Origin: Aplectana chamaeleonis
Taxonomy: Eukaryota; Nematoda; Chromadorea; Rhabditida; Cosmocercidae
Direction: 5' to 3'
Assembly (NCBI GenBank): GCA_029168955.1
Contig: JAPDOI010000420.1
Location: 201,001 to 265,000, forward strand
DNA: 64,000 nt
In this document: in pieces, positions 54,500 to 64,000 of the stretch
How the letters are laid out: each line of letters starts with the position of its first letter
How positions within the stretch are numbered: the first letter of the stretch is position 1
The notes under the pieces: generated by a model
What the model was told of the DNA's origin: nothing
Databases searched by the model: none
What the model saw: only the letters and a program-made list of their open reading frames with translations
Position numbers and translations under genes: made by a program

Positions 54500-55394
54500 T
54501 CAGGAAATCAAGGGGTTCTATTCGGCCACGATTGGCTTTCAACTCGACTACAAAGCGGTTGGACGACGATATGGCCACGTAATTTCCTTGCGCCGCGTGG
54601 CCTATTCGCCGTTCAAATGAGAAGCACGTGGCGCCAATCATAGCCGTTCCACTCGGCCACGATACGCTTTCGATTCGACTACGATGAGTTTGGATGACGA
54701 ATGAGCCACAATGCCCATGATTGAACACGTTGATCGATCTCTTCAGAACTGATCTGGCGCAGGTCAGCCGCACAGCACGTATATAAGGGGCTCGATCCCA
54801 AAGAGAGCGCAGTTCGCCTTTTGGGCTGCTCCTGGAAGGTGACTACAAGTCACTTTCTGGACGATTTTTGAACCGCTAAAGGGTCTCCCCTACGGTCCTC
54901 AGCGAGGGGAGCTCCCTCGCTGTCGACCGTGACGAAGGTGATGTCCCTGTCGCGAACTGCTGTGGGGGTGATCCCCTACTGCGGTCCGTGGCTTGGACCG
55001 TATCCTTGTTGGGGGGGGGAGACCCGCTCCCATCGAAGGTGTGGGAGCCCGCCCCCAGCGCCACGTGCTGCTGCGTGGGAAGCGAGGGTTTGGAGAAGGT
55101 TTTGCATGTCCGGGCCACGTGCTCCTATTGAACAGACCACGTGCTTTAGCGTGGGAAATAGGATGCGGCAAAAGTTTCGTCTCGCTGCGCCACGTAGTGC
55201 TATCGAACAGGCCACGTGCTGCCGCATGGGAAATGGGGGTGCAGCAAGGGTTTTGTCTCTCTGCGCCACGTAGTCCTATCAAACAGGCCACGTGCTCCTC
55301 GGAGCAGGTCGTGCTGCTGCAAAAGTTCCTTTCGACTAGGTACCCGAATAGAAAGCCCAACCTGGCCGAATAGGACCCCCGACTCTCTGAGATT
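54500..55394. mobile_element. ~0.9-kb TIR element inserted in the foldback arm
   Basis: The left end CTCAGGAAATCAAGGGGTTC, TATTCGGCC pairs with the right end GGCCGAATAGGACCCCCGAC, TCTCTGAG. The surrounding foldback arm can be followed on both sides when this segment is removed. It carries copy B of the V-D-R-G module and several GCCACGTGCT repeats. Confidence 0.7.
54778..55030 (+). repeat. V-D-R-G module, copy B
   Basis: Plus-strand DNA aligns with the reverse complement of 28312-28600 over about 250 bp (GCACGTATATAAGGGGCTCG, TTCTGGACGATTTTTGA, CGCTGTCGACCGTGACGA, GACCGTATCCTTGTTG). Here the frame around VDRD is shifted in places. Confidence 0.65.
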
Positions 55395-55789
55395 CCACCG
55401 ACCACCACTCCTGCAGTCGCGGGTGGCAGGTTGAGAGGCAGGATTGGCGATTCAACCTGCCACCGACGCCCGCCAGAAGCGTCGATATTCCGAGCAAGGT
55501 CAGCCATGACAAGCACAAAAACCTCACATTCCAGCGCAGCGAATACCTTGTGGGCTGCCATTTCCGCGCTTTACACGAGAGGGTGTTAGAGAAGAACAGT
55601 GCGGACACTGCAACATGTTTCCCCGAAAACTCTGCCAGCTACAAGGCACAACCACGAAAACTTCGGCAGTTATGAGTCATGCCGAAACCTCCGCTGATCA
55701 GCCAGATCCGATCGATTTGATTGGGAAAGGAGCGTTTTAACCTGCCACCGACCCCCGCGATTGCCTGAGTAAATGTTTTTTTTTCATGC

Positions 55790-55862
55790 AGACTAGTCGC
55801 TTCGATAAGACGAATCGCAGCAACCATGGAAGCGATGCGACTAGTCGAAGCGACCGAAAAAG
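55790..55862. repeat. AGTCGCTTCGA hairpin, copy 1
   Basis: GTCGCTTCGATAAGACGAAT, CGC ... GCGATGCGACTAGTCGAAGC. Forms the centre of the foldback element. The second copy is at 57568-57634. Confidence 0.7.
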
Positions 55863-56644
55863 GCTAAAGCGATCGCTTCGACTGGTTAGGAACACCCCAA
55901 ACGCTCAGCATCTACGACTAAACCTGCCGACAATAAAAATCATGTCGCAAATAAGTGGATATTGTTTTACTGTGATGATGGGTAGGTGACCGGTTAAAAA
56001 GCTCCTTTCCCAATCAAGTTGATCGGATCTGGCTGATCGGCGGAGGTTTCGGCATGACTCATAACTGCCGAAGTTTTCGTGGTAATGTCTCATATGTGGC
56101 GAGGTTTTCGGGGCAACGTGTGGCAGTGTCTGCATTGTTTTTCTCTGATACTCTCTCGTGTAGAGCGCGGAAAGGGCAGCCTACAATGTATACGCTGCAC
56201 TGAAATGTGAGGTTTTGTGCTTGTCATGGTTGACATTGCCCGGGATATCGACGCTCTGGCGGGCGTCGGTGGCAGGTCGAACCAACAATGCTGCCTCTCG
56301 ACCTGCCAACGACGCCCGCGTGGTAGATGGTGGTCGGTTGGAGGTGATCAGGTGAACCTTTCGGTGTAAACACGTGGGTGCGACGTCACAGTGAGTGGTC
56401 GGTGGGAGGTGATTAGGCAGAGCCCTCGGTGTGAAGGGGTCAGCTGTGAGGTGGCATTGTAAGGTCGGTGGGAGAGTGACACGCGGAGATTTCGGCATGA
56501 ATGGGAGATTTTTTGGGTCTCGCCCGCCCCTTTTTTCGTTTCGAGCGGCAGCACGCTACCTGTTCAACTCCTCTCAACCGGCCACCGACCTCCGCGAGTT
56601 TGTGAGTACCAGCGCCGCGATTAGTCGAAGCGGCTAGGTTTGGA

Positions 56645-57560
56645 AAAGGCTTTAGCTGAAGGAAAATTGATGTCTCTGTAGCGGACCAAAGCTGACGCTA
56701 CTCGGATTTTCTTTGAAATACTACGAACACCTTAATGAATTACACATGCCCCAGTAAGTCTTCAGTGAGATGTAGCTTCAATTGCGGAAAGCTCTACTTA
56801 TTCATATCGTAGTCGAATTGTGCAGACTAATAACTGCGGCTAGCATAAGTCTGAAAACTGCTAGAATACTCAATGCAGTCTCCCAATGGCGTGCACGGCG
56901 GTGGTAGGAGGAAATCAGAGGTTGAATGAATAAAACACGATGAATCTAGTTTTTTATGCAACTTGACAAAATATCGGGAAAGCCACTCTGATCTCTACCT
57001 ACCGTGAAGGACAGGAGTAGGAACCACACAACAACTAGAACACGAGAACCCAATCATGTGACAACTAGGTCCGGTTTATAGCTGATGCTGCTGCGATCTC
57101 AAATCGCTCGGTCCCGCGAGTTGAGACCGCTTCGTCCAGCGATTTGAAATCGCTCGGCAGGACGCAATTTTGCGTGAAAAAGACGGACAACTACGGACGG
57201 CACAGCGGGAATAGAAAAACAGTTCTCCCAACTATGGCTCATTTTCGATGAAACTTGAAAAGTAGTGCAGTCGATTGACATTAATGATTTATTAGTCTTC
57301 CAATAATTTCTATTTAAGTTAGAAAATGTTTTGCGAACCTTTTGTCAGTGGTAATGATGAAATTCTCAGGTGTTTTGATGTAGGTATTCCGAATTAAAAA
57401 GATTTAACTGAAACTGACAGAAATGCAAGAGTAGTGAACGTGAAGAATTCCAGGGATGCAAGAAGGATACAAGATTTATAATAGTGGAGCAAACAACAAA
57501 AATGCACGCCAAAAGCGTGTAGGTCTGCAATTCGGCGCCGAATACCCTACGTCCTGATGA
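56645..57560. other. No gene recognised
   Basis: Contains AAATCGCTCGG/CCGAGCGATTT-type short repeats near 57095-57160, related in wording to the hairpins around it. Confidence 0.4.
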
Positions 57561-57567
57561 AACATAC

Positions 57568-57634
57568 GGCATAGTCGCTTCGACCAGACGAATCGCTTCC
57601 ATCATGGAAACGACGCGATTAGTCGTAGTGACAT
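57568..57634. repeat. AGTCGCTTCGA hairpin, copy 2
   Basis: TAGTCGCTTCGACCAGACGA, ATCGCTTCC, then GGAAACGACGCGATTAGTCG. Half-copies (GACTAGTCGAAGCGAC) follow at about 57770. Confidence 0.7.
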
Positions 57635-57799
57635 AAGAAAAATAAGCAGGTCGCTTCGAAAACCTATAGAATAACTAAATCGCTCCGAAACTGCCAACTG
57701 TTCCGACCCGTCGCGACTCAGTGCAGGATCTGTGGCCGCGATGGGTTTTTGGAAGTGTTGGCAGTACAGCGACTAGTCGAAGCGACCTTCTATGAAAGG

Positions 57800-58490
57800 G
57801 GCTTTCGGGATGTGTTCCAGAAACATTCTCATGTCAGAAGGTCTCTATGGAACTGTAATTACGGTGGCGTGGGAACAGTTTGCAATTGCAATTCGTAGCC
57901 ATGGGAGGGGAAAAGTTGTCCCCGGAAACGCTACCAAGCGGTTTTCATTCTGTGGAAGTGTGGGGACATCTTTGCAACGCACCCCCTGACCAACGATCCT
58001 TCGCGGTAGGTAATCATCAGATTGTCATCACCAACATTTAGCCAACTTGCATGAGAAAACGAGAGCGTCTTGTCTTATTCTTCCATTTTCTGATTTTCTC
58101 GACTTACTGACGTACACGTCGTTGGGAGACGAATATTCTAGCAGTTTTCTGACTCAGCTACCAGTAGTTATTAGTCTGTGGGGCGAAAGCCAAACAACAA
58201 ATTTTGCAACTCTTTGATTACTGCACCATATAATCCTGCTACTGTACGCTGTAGTGATGGATTTGAGGCACACTTCAACAAGGCTACGCCATTTCTTCGT
58301 AGAGCCTAACCGGTTCATTGAAATTTTCTTTGTGTTACTGGATGGGGCAAAGATTCTTGCACTCTGCCGTCCAGGTTAATACAAGCGAGGCGGCACATTC
58401 TTCATCTCCAATCTGTTTTTTTGCTTTAGCAAGTCCCAACGATCCCAGTTTCCGAAATTCTCAAGTGTTGAGGGGAATGGATGTGAGCCA
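57800..58490. other. No feature recognised
   Basis: Only short frames (62-65 codons) without motifs. Confidence 0.4.
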
Positions 58491-58494
58491 ATTA

Positions 58495-58783
58495 AAGTGT
58501 GCCTGAATGAGAATGGCGGCCCACGCGGTCAGCGTGCTTGGCAGGCGGCCGTCGCATGTGCCGCCCTGGATTTCAACGACGGCCGTCCCCCCCTCCCCCC
58601 GTCTGCAGAGCTGATTGATCGGCGCAGTGCTTGCTGCCAGTCGGTGCCGGCCCCATTCGTAGTCGACGGCGGTGTGGACTTTTCGCATGCTCGTCCGAGA
58701 GCGGCGAAAGCGACGGCCGCCGGCCAAGCACGCCGGCCGCATGGGCCGCCATTCTCATTCGGACGCACTTTACATGGCCTTTC
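58495..58783. mobile_element. ~285-bp GC-rich MITE
   Basis: The left AAAGTGTGCCTGAATGAGAA, TGGCGGCCCA and right TGGGCCGCCATTCTCATTCG, GACGCACTTT form TIRs extending about 65 bp (GCGTGCTTGG, CGGCGGCCGTCGC). The overlapping open frames on both strands come from this palindromic GC-rich sequence. Confidence 0.85.
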
Positions 58784-58984
58784 GTTGCGCGTGCATCCAC
58801 AAGGTGCCTCATTATGCCGAGAAGCAGTGCCATCTGTAACACTCCTCGCTCCAAATGGTAAGAGCGTTGAAATGTAGGGCTAGTAGCGGTGAACTAGACC
58901 ACCAGCTGCTAAAGAACTCGTGAAAAATGCCAATAGAAGGTCAATGGTACATCGTAAGGTCAATAGTACAGTACCCACATTCGA

Positions 58985-59375
58985 AATTCGCAAAAATAGT
59001 TTTTTGCGCCCCTTTGGGATAGCTCTGTGAAATTTGGGGTTTCGGAGGTAAGGAAGATATTGCTAGAATAGACTCGTCAAGATCTACAAGATGGTCTCAA
59101 AATTTCATTGATATCTTAAACTATACTTTAATTATAGGTATGTTGCACCTTCCATAACACGTTTTGACTCGTCAGGACGCTCGACCTGTACTTTAATCTT
59201 TTTTTTGAGCAACACACCTATAATTAAGGTACAGTTAAAGATATCAATGAAATTCTAAACCATTTTGTAGATCTTGATGAGACGATTCTAGCAAAATTTT
59301 TCACACCCCTGAAAACCTAAAACTGACAGAGTTATTCGAAAGGGGCGAAAAAAAAATGCGGAAACGGTTTTTTTT
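58985..59375. mobile_element. Foldback element with ~150-bp arms
   Basis: GAATAGACTCGTCAAGATCT / AGATCTTGATGAGACGATTC, AATTTCATTGATATCTTAAA / TTAAAGATATCAATGAAATT and TTAATTATAGGT / ACCTATAATTAA pair across a loop near 59175. GCGCCCCTTTGGGATA / TTCGAAAGGGGCGAAA lie at the outer ends. Confidence 0.85.
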
Positions 59376-59379
59376 CGCT

Positions 59380-59990
59380 GATTTGTCAAGTGCGAGGGTG
59401 GGTATTGTATATTTTGTCGCTGTCATGAGCGACAGTCTTGACATTTAGCACAAATCGTCACCGGACCAGCACAGGAGCATCGGCATTTGTCGTCGTAGGA
59501 ACAATTGTTAATGGTGTAGCAAAACTACACCAATGGCCTAACCGAAGAAGGTCAGCCAGGAGAATAGCTAATTTGTTAGGGATCTTTGTCCTTTGAAACA
59601 AAAAAAAAGTGCGACAGAGAAGCTTCATCGTAGTCCCAAAATTTTGGCAAGAGCTCTATGAAAAAAAGCAATACGACAGGATTGATTAGATGCGCAGTGA
59701 ATTACAATCACAAGCCTCGTTCTTCTCTCAACTCTGAGCCTATTCCTTCACTCCGGTCCGCCCCCTGTAAATCTGCTGCATATAGCGTGAAATACAGACC
59801 TCAGAAAGCCCTTCCACCATATTTTCGCCACTCAAATTTAGCCAATTTTCGATGGTTCATACCTATGTAGTTCGACGTCCCCTTTGTTAGGGGTTTGTGC
59901 GATTCCAGACGTATATGTACTTGAGAGCAGCGTGGGACCGTCTACAAGATACGCAGAAAATCGAGAAAAACAATCCGTAAGTGTACTGTG
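59380..59990. other. No gene recognised
   Basis: A 70-codon frame (59658-59870, +) has no motif. The end (ACTGTGCCTTTAAAGG, 59985-60000) is a right end of the AAGGCA family whose left part was not found. Confidence 0.4.
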
Positions 59991-59996
59991 CCTTTA

Positions 59997-60648
59997 AAGG
60001 CAGTGTTTACGATAAAAATCGTTTTTCTGTTTCCCCGCTTATCTTGAAAACGGCCAAATGCTGATTCCAGTGATGTCTCTGGAATCGTATAAGACCTTCT
60101 GAGAACAGAGTTATGGTCCCTCGAAAATTGAGCTAGGGAAACATGGTGGGCGAGTTGTCCGAGGCTTGTAACTTCCGTCTTTTGAAGCCGATGTAGCCTT
60201 CATTTCCCAGCTACTCGCAGTTTTGTGTATCACTATCATAGAAGTGGTGCGGTTTTCAGAAAGATATCTTGACTTTCATGGTCTTATTTTTCGAAAAACA
60301 ACCGCTTCGCATCCACGATTATGATAATACGAGTGCGAGTAGTGTGGAAATGAAGGATATGCGAGCTGACCTGAGTAAAGAGAGAAGTTGAGAATAAAGG
60401 GAAGAACGTGTCTAATGATTGGAAACCATCGCTCATCTCACGATCTCGAGCATTCATTTGCTCACATTGGTGGGCGTGTGTTGCGCTTTTGGGGTTTGCC
60501 TTGCGCTCAAAGTGGCAACTTCGGACTCTTTTGGAGCTTTTCCTGGCTCGTTTTCATGTGTTCTTTCGACGTCAACGTTACACTGTGCCCCTCCACTACC
60601 CATTCCGAGTGGAAATTGAAACACATTTTTTATCGTGACCTCTGCCTT
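59997..60648. mobile_element. MITE, AAGGCA-TIR family (GGCAGTG type)
   Basis: The left AAGGCAGTGTTTACGATAAA and right TTTTTATCGTGACCTCTGCC, TT form a diverged inverted pair. The body contains GTCTCTGGAATCGTATAAGA and GGCTTGTAACTTCCGTCTTT, which match the body of 2049-2534. Confidence 0.7.
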
Positions 60649-60659
60649 TAGGGACAGCG

Positions 60660-61490
60660 AAAAAAGTCTTTTCAGGCTTCAATAGAAGCCCCTTTTCACA
60701 ATTGACTTCCTAGAATGGGATAGATGATTGCTATGTTGAATTGTATGTATGGTATTTCTCAATCACATCAAGTCTACCTTTCTTATTTGAGAAAGGCAAA
60801 CTTGATCGAAATGTGTAAAAAAGGTGTCTCTCTTGTAATTACGTATCATATCTCACAGACTTCCCATTTATCAGTTCTGAAACATTATTATATCAGTTGG
60901 TTTCTTTTTCATTGGTTAGCGGAGTACTACGTTGATGTCTGGAGGAAATCGGTTGCAGACAAGCTCGAAAAAGTTGTTGAGATAACTACGCCACTGAGAT
61001 CTTGTGGCCCCTAGTAGAACGCTCACGTTAATGGGAGCGTCCATAACTAGTCAAAACTACTAAATTTGAGAATGCAAGTCGAAAAATTCCGTAAACCCCG
61101 CCTCCAAATACAAACTCGTCCAGATTGATTCTTCAAATACGGTCATTTTGGCTGGTTTTTGATGCTTCCAATGAGGTGAGGGTCGTAGTGGAAGCTGTAA
61201 GAGTCTATCGACTTTGCCATCTCCACCGTTTTGTCGCTTATATTCACTGCTTCAGCCGCGCACAGTTCAACTCGTCCGTTTTTACCCGATAACAAAAGCG
61301 ATCGATATTCCTCTATTTACATACAGTTTTCGTTGGTTTTTTCGTTAGTTCCCTTTACTACCTGCTTCGAGCCTTCCATTTATGTCGTAAAATCGATGCC
61401 ACTTTTGAGGGTGTTTGCTGCCTCTAGGGAGGGAAGGTGGACGAGTTACAACGCAGCACGCCGGCTCGAATCAAATAGCTAAGCTAGCGG
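60660..61490. other. No gene recognised
   Basis: A 96-codon plus frame (60724-61014) has hydrophobic and aromatic residues but no splice or homology support. Confidence 0.35.
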
Positions 61491-61491
61491 T

Positions 61492-64000
61492 AAATGACTT
61501 ACTTGACTTAATCGGTTGGCTTTCGCCTGACGCGGTCATTCCGCATCTTCACCGAGGTGTGCCGTCCTAGTAGTCAGCCGTGTCCATTTTTCACGGTCTT
61601 CAGCCACAATTTGAACACATGCCATCCAGCTGTCACTATTCCATTTCCTGCGAAACGAAACATCGCGCCTGAACTGTCTTTCGATGCCGAGTGACTTTAA
61701 ATCCTCTTTAACCACATCCGTCCAGAACTTTCGCCTACGCCCAGGTGGCCGTTTCCAGACAGGACTCGGAAGCATTTTTAAAGCTTGTCGTACAAGACGA
61801 TCCTGTGTTCTTCTTAGTATATTCCCGAGCAGTCGAAGTCGACTTTCCATTGCTGCTTGAGATGGCGTTAGGAGATGCTGGCACCTCCCTCGTGTCAAGC
61901 GTTGATGTACTGCGTCGATTTCCTTGTAAAGGTCTTCGTTATGGCATACACGCGGCCAGAAATATCCAAGCAAACGCCTAAAAAGCTTCCTCTCCGTGCA
62001 ATCCAACCTTTCCACCTGCGTTTTCGGTGCTGCCCACGTCTCCGATCCGTACATCATGATAGGGCGAATAGCGGATAGGTAGACGCGCAACTTGACTTCC
62101 TTCGCGATGGTGGTAGACCACAAACACTTGGTTAGAGAATTGAATGCAGACGTAGCTTTCGCACATCGTTGTCGAATATCCGCTGCATAACTACCATCGT
62201 TCTTCAGCAAACAGCCCAAATAACAGAAATCGTCCACCAGTTCGATACGTTGTCCGTCCACACAAACTCCAGTTGAAGGCCTCTGAGAGACCCACATCTG
62301 CTTGCATTTGTCGGGACGAAGACGAAGTCCATAGGCTGCGGCATACTTCGAAACGAGGTTCACAATCCTTTGCAGTTTTGCGTTGTTTTCAGCGAATAAC
62401 ACAATGTCGTCGGCGTACTCCAGGTCGACAAGGAGCGTCCTGATGGTGTTAGGATCACATCCGCAGGAAACTGTTCTGCAACTCTACGCATGATGTCATC
62501 AACGGCGAAGTTGAAAGAAAAAGGTCCTGCAACGGCTCCTTGCCTTACTCCTGTTTTCACCTCGAAAGCTGACGTAAATCCGACAGGTGTACGAACTGCT
62601 GCTGTTGTTCCTTTGTTCATGTCCTCGATTAACCGAACATACTTTTCCGGGACTCCATCTGCTCGCAGAGCATTGAGCAATCGATCACGATGAGGAGAGT
62701 CGAACGCGGCTTCAAAGTCCAAAAAGGCAAGCTGTAATGGCTTCGAAAACCGCTGCCACGATTCAATTACTCTTCTCACGACGAACACTTGGTCGATGGT
62801 CGATCTTCCAGGTCGAAAACCGGCTTGCTCATCTCTGGTCGTTCCTTCAAGATGTTTGATAAGTCGCTCGAGAATGATACGTTCTAAAACCTTGTACATG
62901 ACACAAAGTAGAGAGATTCCTCTGTAGTTCTTAGGATCAGTGACGGATAGCTTCTTGTGAAGAGGTACGATGATCGCATGTCTCCACGAATCGGGTATCC
63001 TTTCGCTCATCCATATGGCACGGATGGTGTTGGTCATTTCACGAATCCCAGACGGAGGAAGAGCTTTCAGCATTTCAGCAGTGATATTGTCATCTCCACC
63101 TGCCTTTCCATTCATCATTTTCCGGACACAATCCAAAACTTCAGACTCAGTCGGCGGTTCCTCACTGACATCGTGATGTGCTCTCTGAACATGCGGGAGC
63201 TCAGGTACTGATGGCGCTGGACGATTCAGTAGTGAACTGAAGTAATCCTTCCATATTGGCAGCGTCGCATCACCAACTGCAACTCCTTTGGTAGTGTTCA
63301 AGACAGGAGAACATCTCTTCATCTTCCCGCTATACTGTCGCAGCATAGTGTAGGCTTTCCTCGGATTCTTCTCCTCCCAAGCCTTCTCGAACTCCTTAGC
63401 TCTACACGTCCACTCTCGTTCGCAGTCACTTTGAAGCTGCCGACGCAACTTCCTCCTCAGACGCTTCTCCTCCACGAAGTTTCCTGCAGTTCGGAGAGCA
63501 CATACTCTGTTGTAGGTAGATGTTGTTTCTTCTGAGACGTAAGCGAACTTCTTCTTAGGCTGTACAACCGGGAGTGCCTCTTTCGAAGCGTCCTTGATGC
63601 ACTTGACAAAAGAATCCGCGTCGCAAAGTTTCTTCTTAGTCCGTACTCCAGTGTGAATAGAAACGCGTTGTCGGAAATTCCTTCTGCACTCTTCATCTCT
63701 GAGACTTGTCATGTCAATCCTCTGGAGAGGCTGAGCCCCTCGCTTCCTCTTATGAATCCTCGCAGTGAAGTTCAACAGAACAGGACGGTGATCCGAATCG
63801 AATGCGACATCCCACACAGCTCTAGATCTTCGAATGTCCGATACTGGAATATTCCTCGTCAGGACATAGTCAAGCTGTAGTTTCAAAGTTGTCATCTTCC
63901 GCTTCCGCTGCTCTTCTGGAGATAGCCGGGTTGGTCCCTGCCACGTAAGCTGATGGCGGCGATGATTCCTCTTGAATGTCGATGCAATAATCAGACCACT
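61492..64000 (-). mobile_element. RTE-type non-LTR retrotransposon, 3' part, runs out of the window
   Basis: The coding part below is followed by a short 3' tail (TGACCGCGTCAGGCGAAAGC, then TTAAGTCAAGTAAGTCA), which matches the tail of the fragment at 11357-11500. The 5' end and most of the endonuclease lie beyond 64000. Confidence 0.85.
61536..64000 (-). pseudogene. RTE-type endonuclease/reverse transcriptase, one frameshift next to YADD
   Basis: The frame is open from the window edge. Seen in order: the end of an APE-type endonuclease (LDYVLTRNIPVSDIRRSRAV, DVAFDSDHRPVLL), a linker, then RT blocks IPDSWRHAIIVPLHKK, NYRGISLLCVMYKVLERIIL, QAGFRPGRSTIDQVFVVRRV, LAFLDFEAAFDSPHRDRL, and TGVRQGAVAGPFSFNFAVDD. 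Near 62430 the frame shifts, and LEYADDIVLFAENNAKLQ (the catalytic YADD) is read in the next frame, followed by the thumb region and CTERKLFRRLLGYFWPRV, to the stop at 61536. Apart from this shift I saw no stop, so the copy is young or the shift is an assembly error. Such RTE elements are abundant in strongylid nematodes (general knowledge). Confidence 0.92.

Larger units (their letters stand above)
54240..56640. mobile_element. ~2.4-kb foldback element, interrupted by another insertion
   Basis: The outer arms (54243-54505 and 56335-56595) share GAGAGGAGTTGAACAGGTAG, CGTGCTGCCGCT and CCTCCCACCGACC. The inner arms (55430-55760 and 55990-56325) share GCCATGACAAGCACAAAAAC-like and GTTATGAGTCATGCCGAAAC blocks. 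The centre is a hairpin of AGTCGCTTCGA type. The left arm is split by the element at 54500-55394. Open frames here follow the repeat and show no domains. Confidence 0.8.

Noticed and set aside
54285..55561. Overlapping frames of 111-220 codons around 54-55.5 kb
   Set aside because: They follow the foldback arms and an inserted TIR element, with no domain and mirrored frames on both arms.
58497..58877. 126-codon plus frame and overlapping minus frames
   Set aside because: They lie in a GC-rich palindromic MITE where both strands are open by composition.

Overview
This is animal nuclear DNA, most likely from a nematode. The evidence is short AT-rich introns with TTTTCAG-type 3' splice sites, a start codon directly behind such a site (a possible spliced-leader acceptor), an RTE-type and a Jockey-type LINE, a mariner, and a very dense load of short terminal-inverted-repeat elements. 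A clade V (strongylid or hookworm-like) worm is my inference, not something the sequence proves. There is no operon, CRISPR array, rRNA or convincing tRNA. Most long open frames are chance products of repeats.

Two host genes can be read, both on the minus strand and both with introns inflated by transposons. Gene A (exons between 15716 and 891) starts with an M-S-Q-N-P exon. It continues through a Gln/Pro/Tyr-rich exon with 21-bp coding repeats, a Lys/Arg-rich basic stretch, and a globular exon reading KGTFLVRYADMDCDEY. All eight exons join in phase. It runs past the last exon I can place, and I do not recognise the family. Gene B (exons between 53252 and 31876) encodes a small four-helix membrane protein of MARVEL type with a Tyr/Thr/Gln-rich cytoplasmic tail. 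Five exons join in phase 0, and the 5' end was not found. A lone exon-shaped fragment of an RBBP4/LIN-53-type WD40 protein, broken at a run of ten G (C on the coding strand), lies at 18.7-18.9 kb.

Layout: 0-9.8 kb, 3' part of gene A, with a giant intron holding a foldback element, a Jockey-type LINE, a 1286-bp mariner with four frameshifts and hAT/Harbinger-like MITEs. 9.8-15.7 kb, exons 1-6 of gene A with nested MITEs. 16-31 kb, no identifiable host gene: a 3-copy tandem repeat, the WD40 fragment, a TTCG-rich block and three hAT-like elements of 1.5-2.0 kb. 31.5-53.3 kb, gene B, whose introns carry chains of AAGGCA-TIR MITEs (one three levels deep), a second TTCG-rich block, hairpins and a 4.1-kb minisatellite of 42-bp units with higher-order structure. 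53.6-61.4 kb, large foldback elements and MITEs. 61.5-64 kb, the 3' part of an RTE-type LINE leaving the window, with one frameshift beside its YADD motif.

The most noteworthy observations are: (1) two different hAT-like elements inserted within one base of each other in the terminal repeat of two copies of the same TA-flanked MITE family; (2) a short conserved reading frame around a V-D-R-G motif in four otherwise different elements; (3) the 42-bp minisatellite, open in several frames at once but split by a 1-bp insertion; and (4) several nested MITE insertions with readable target duplications.
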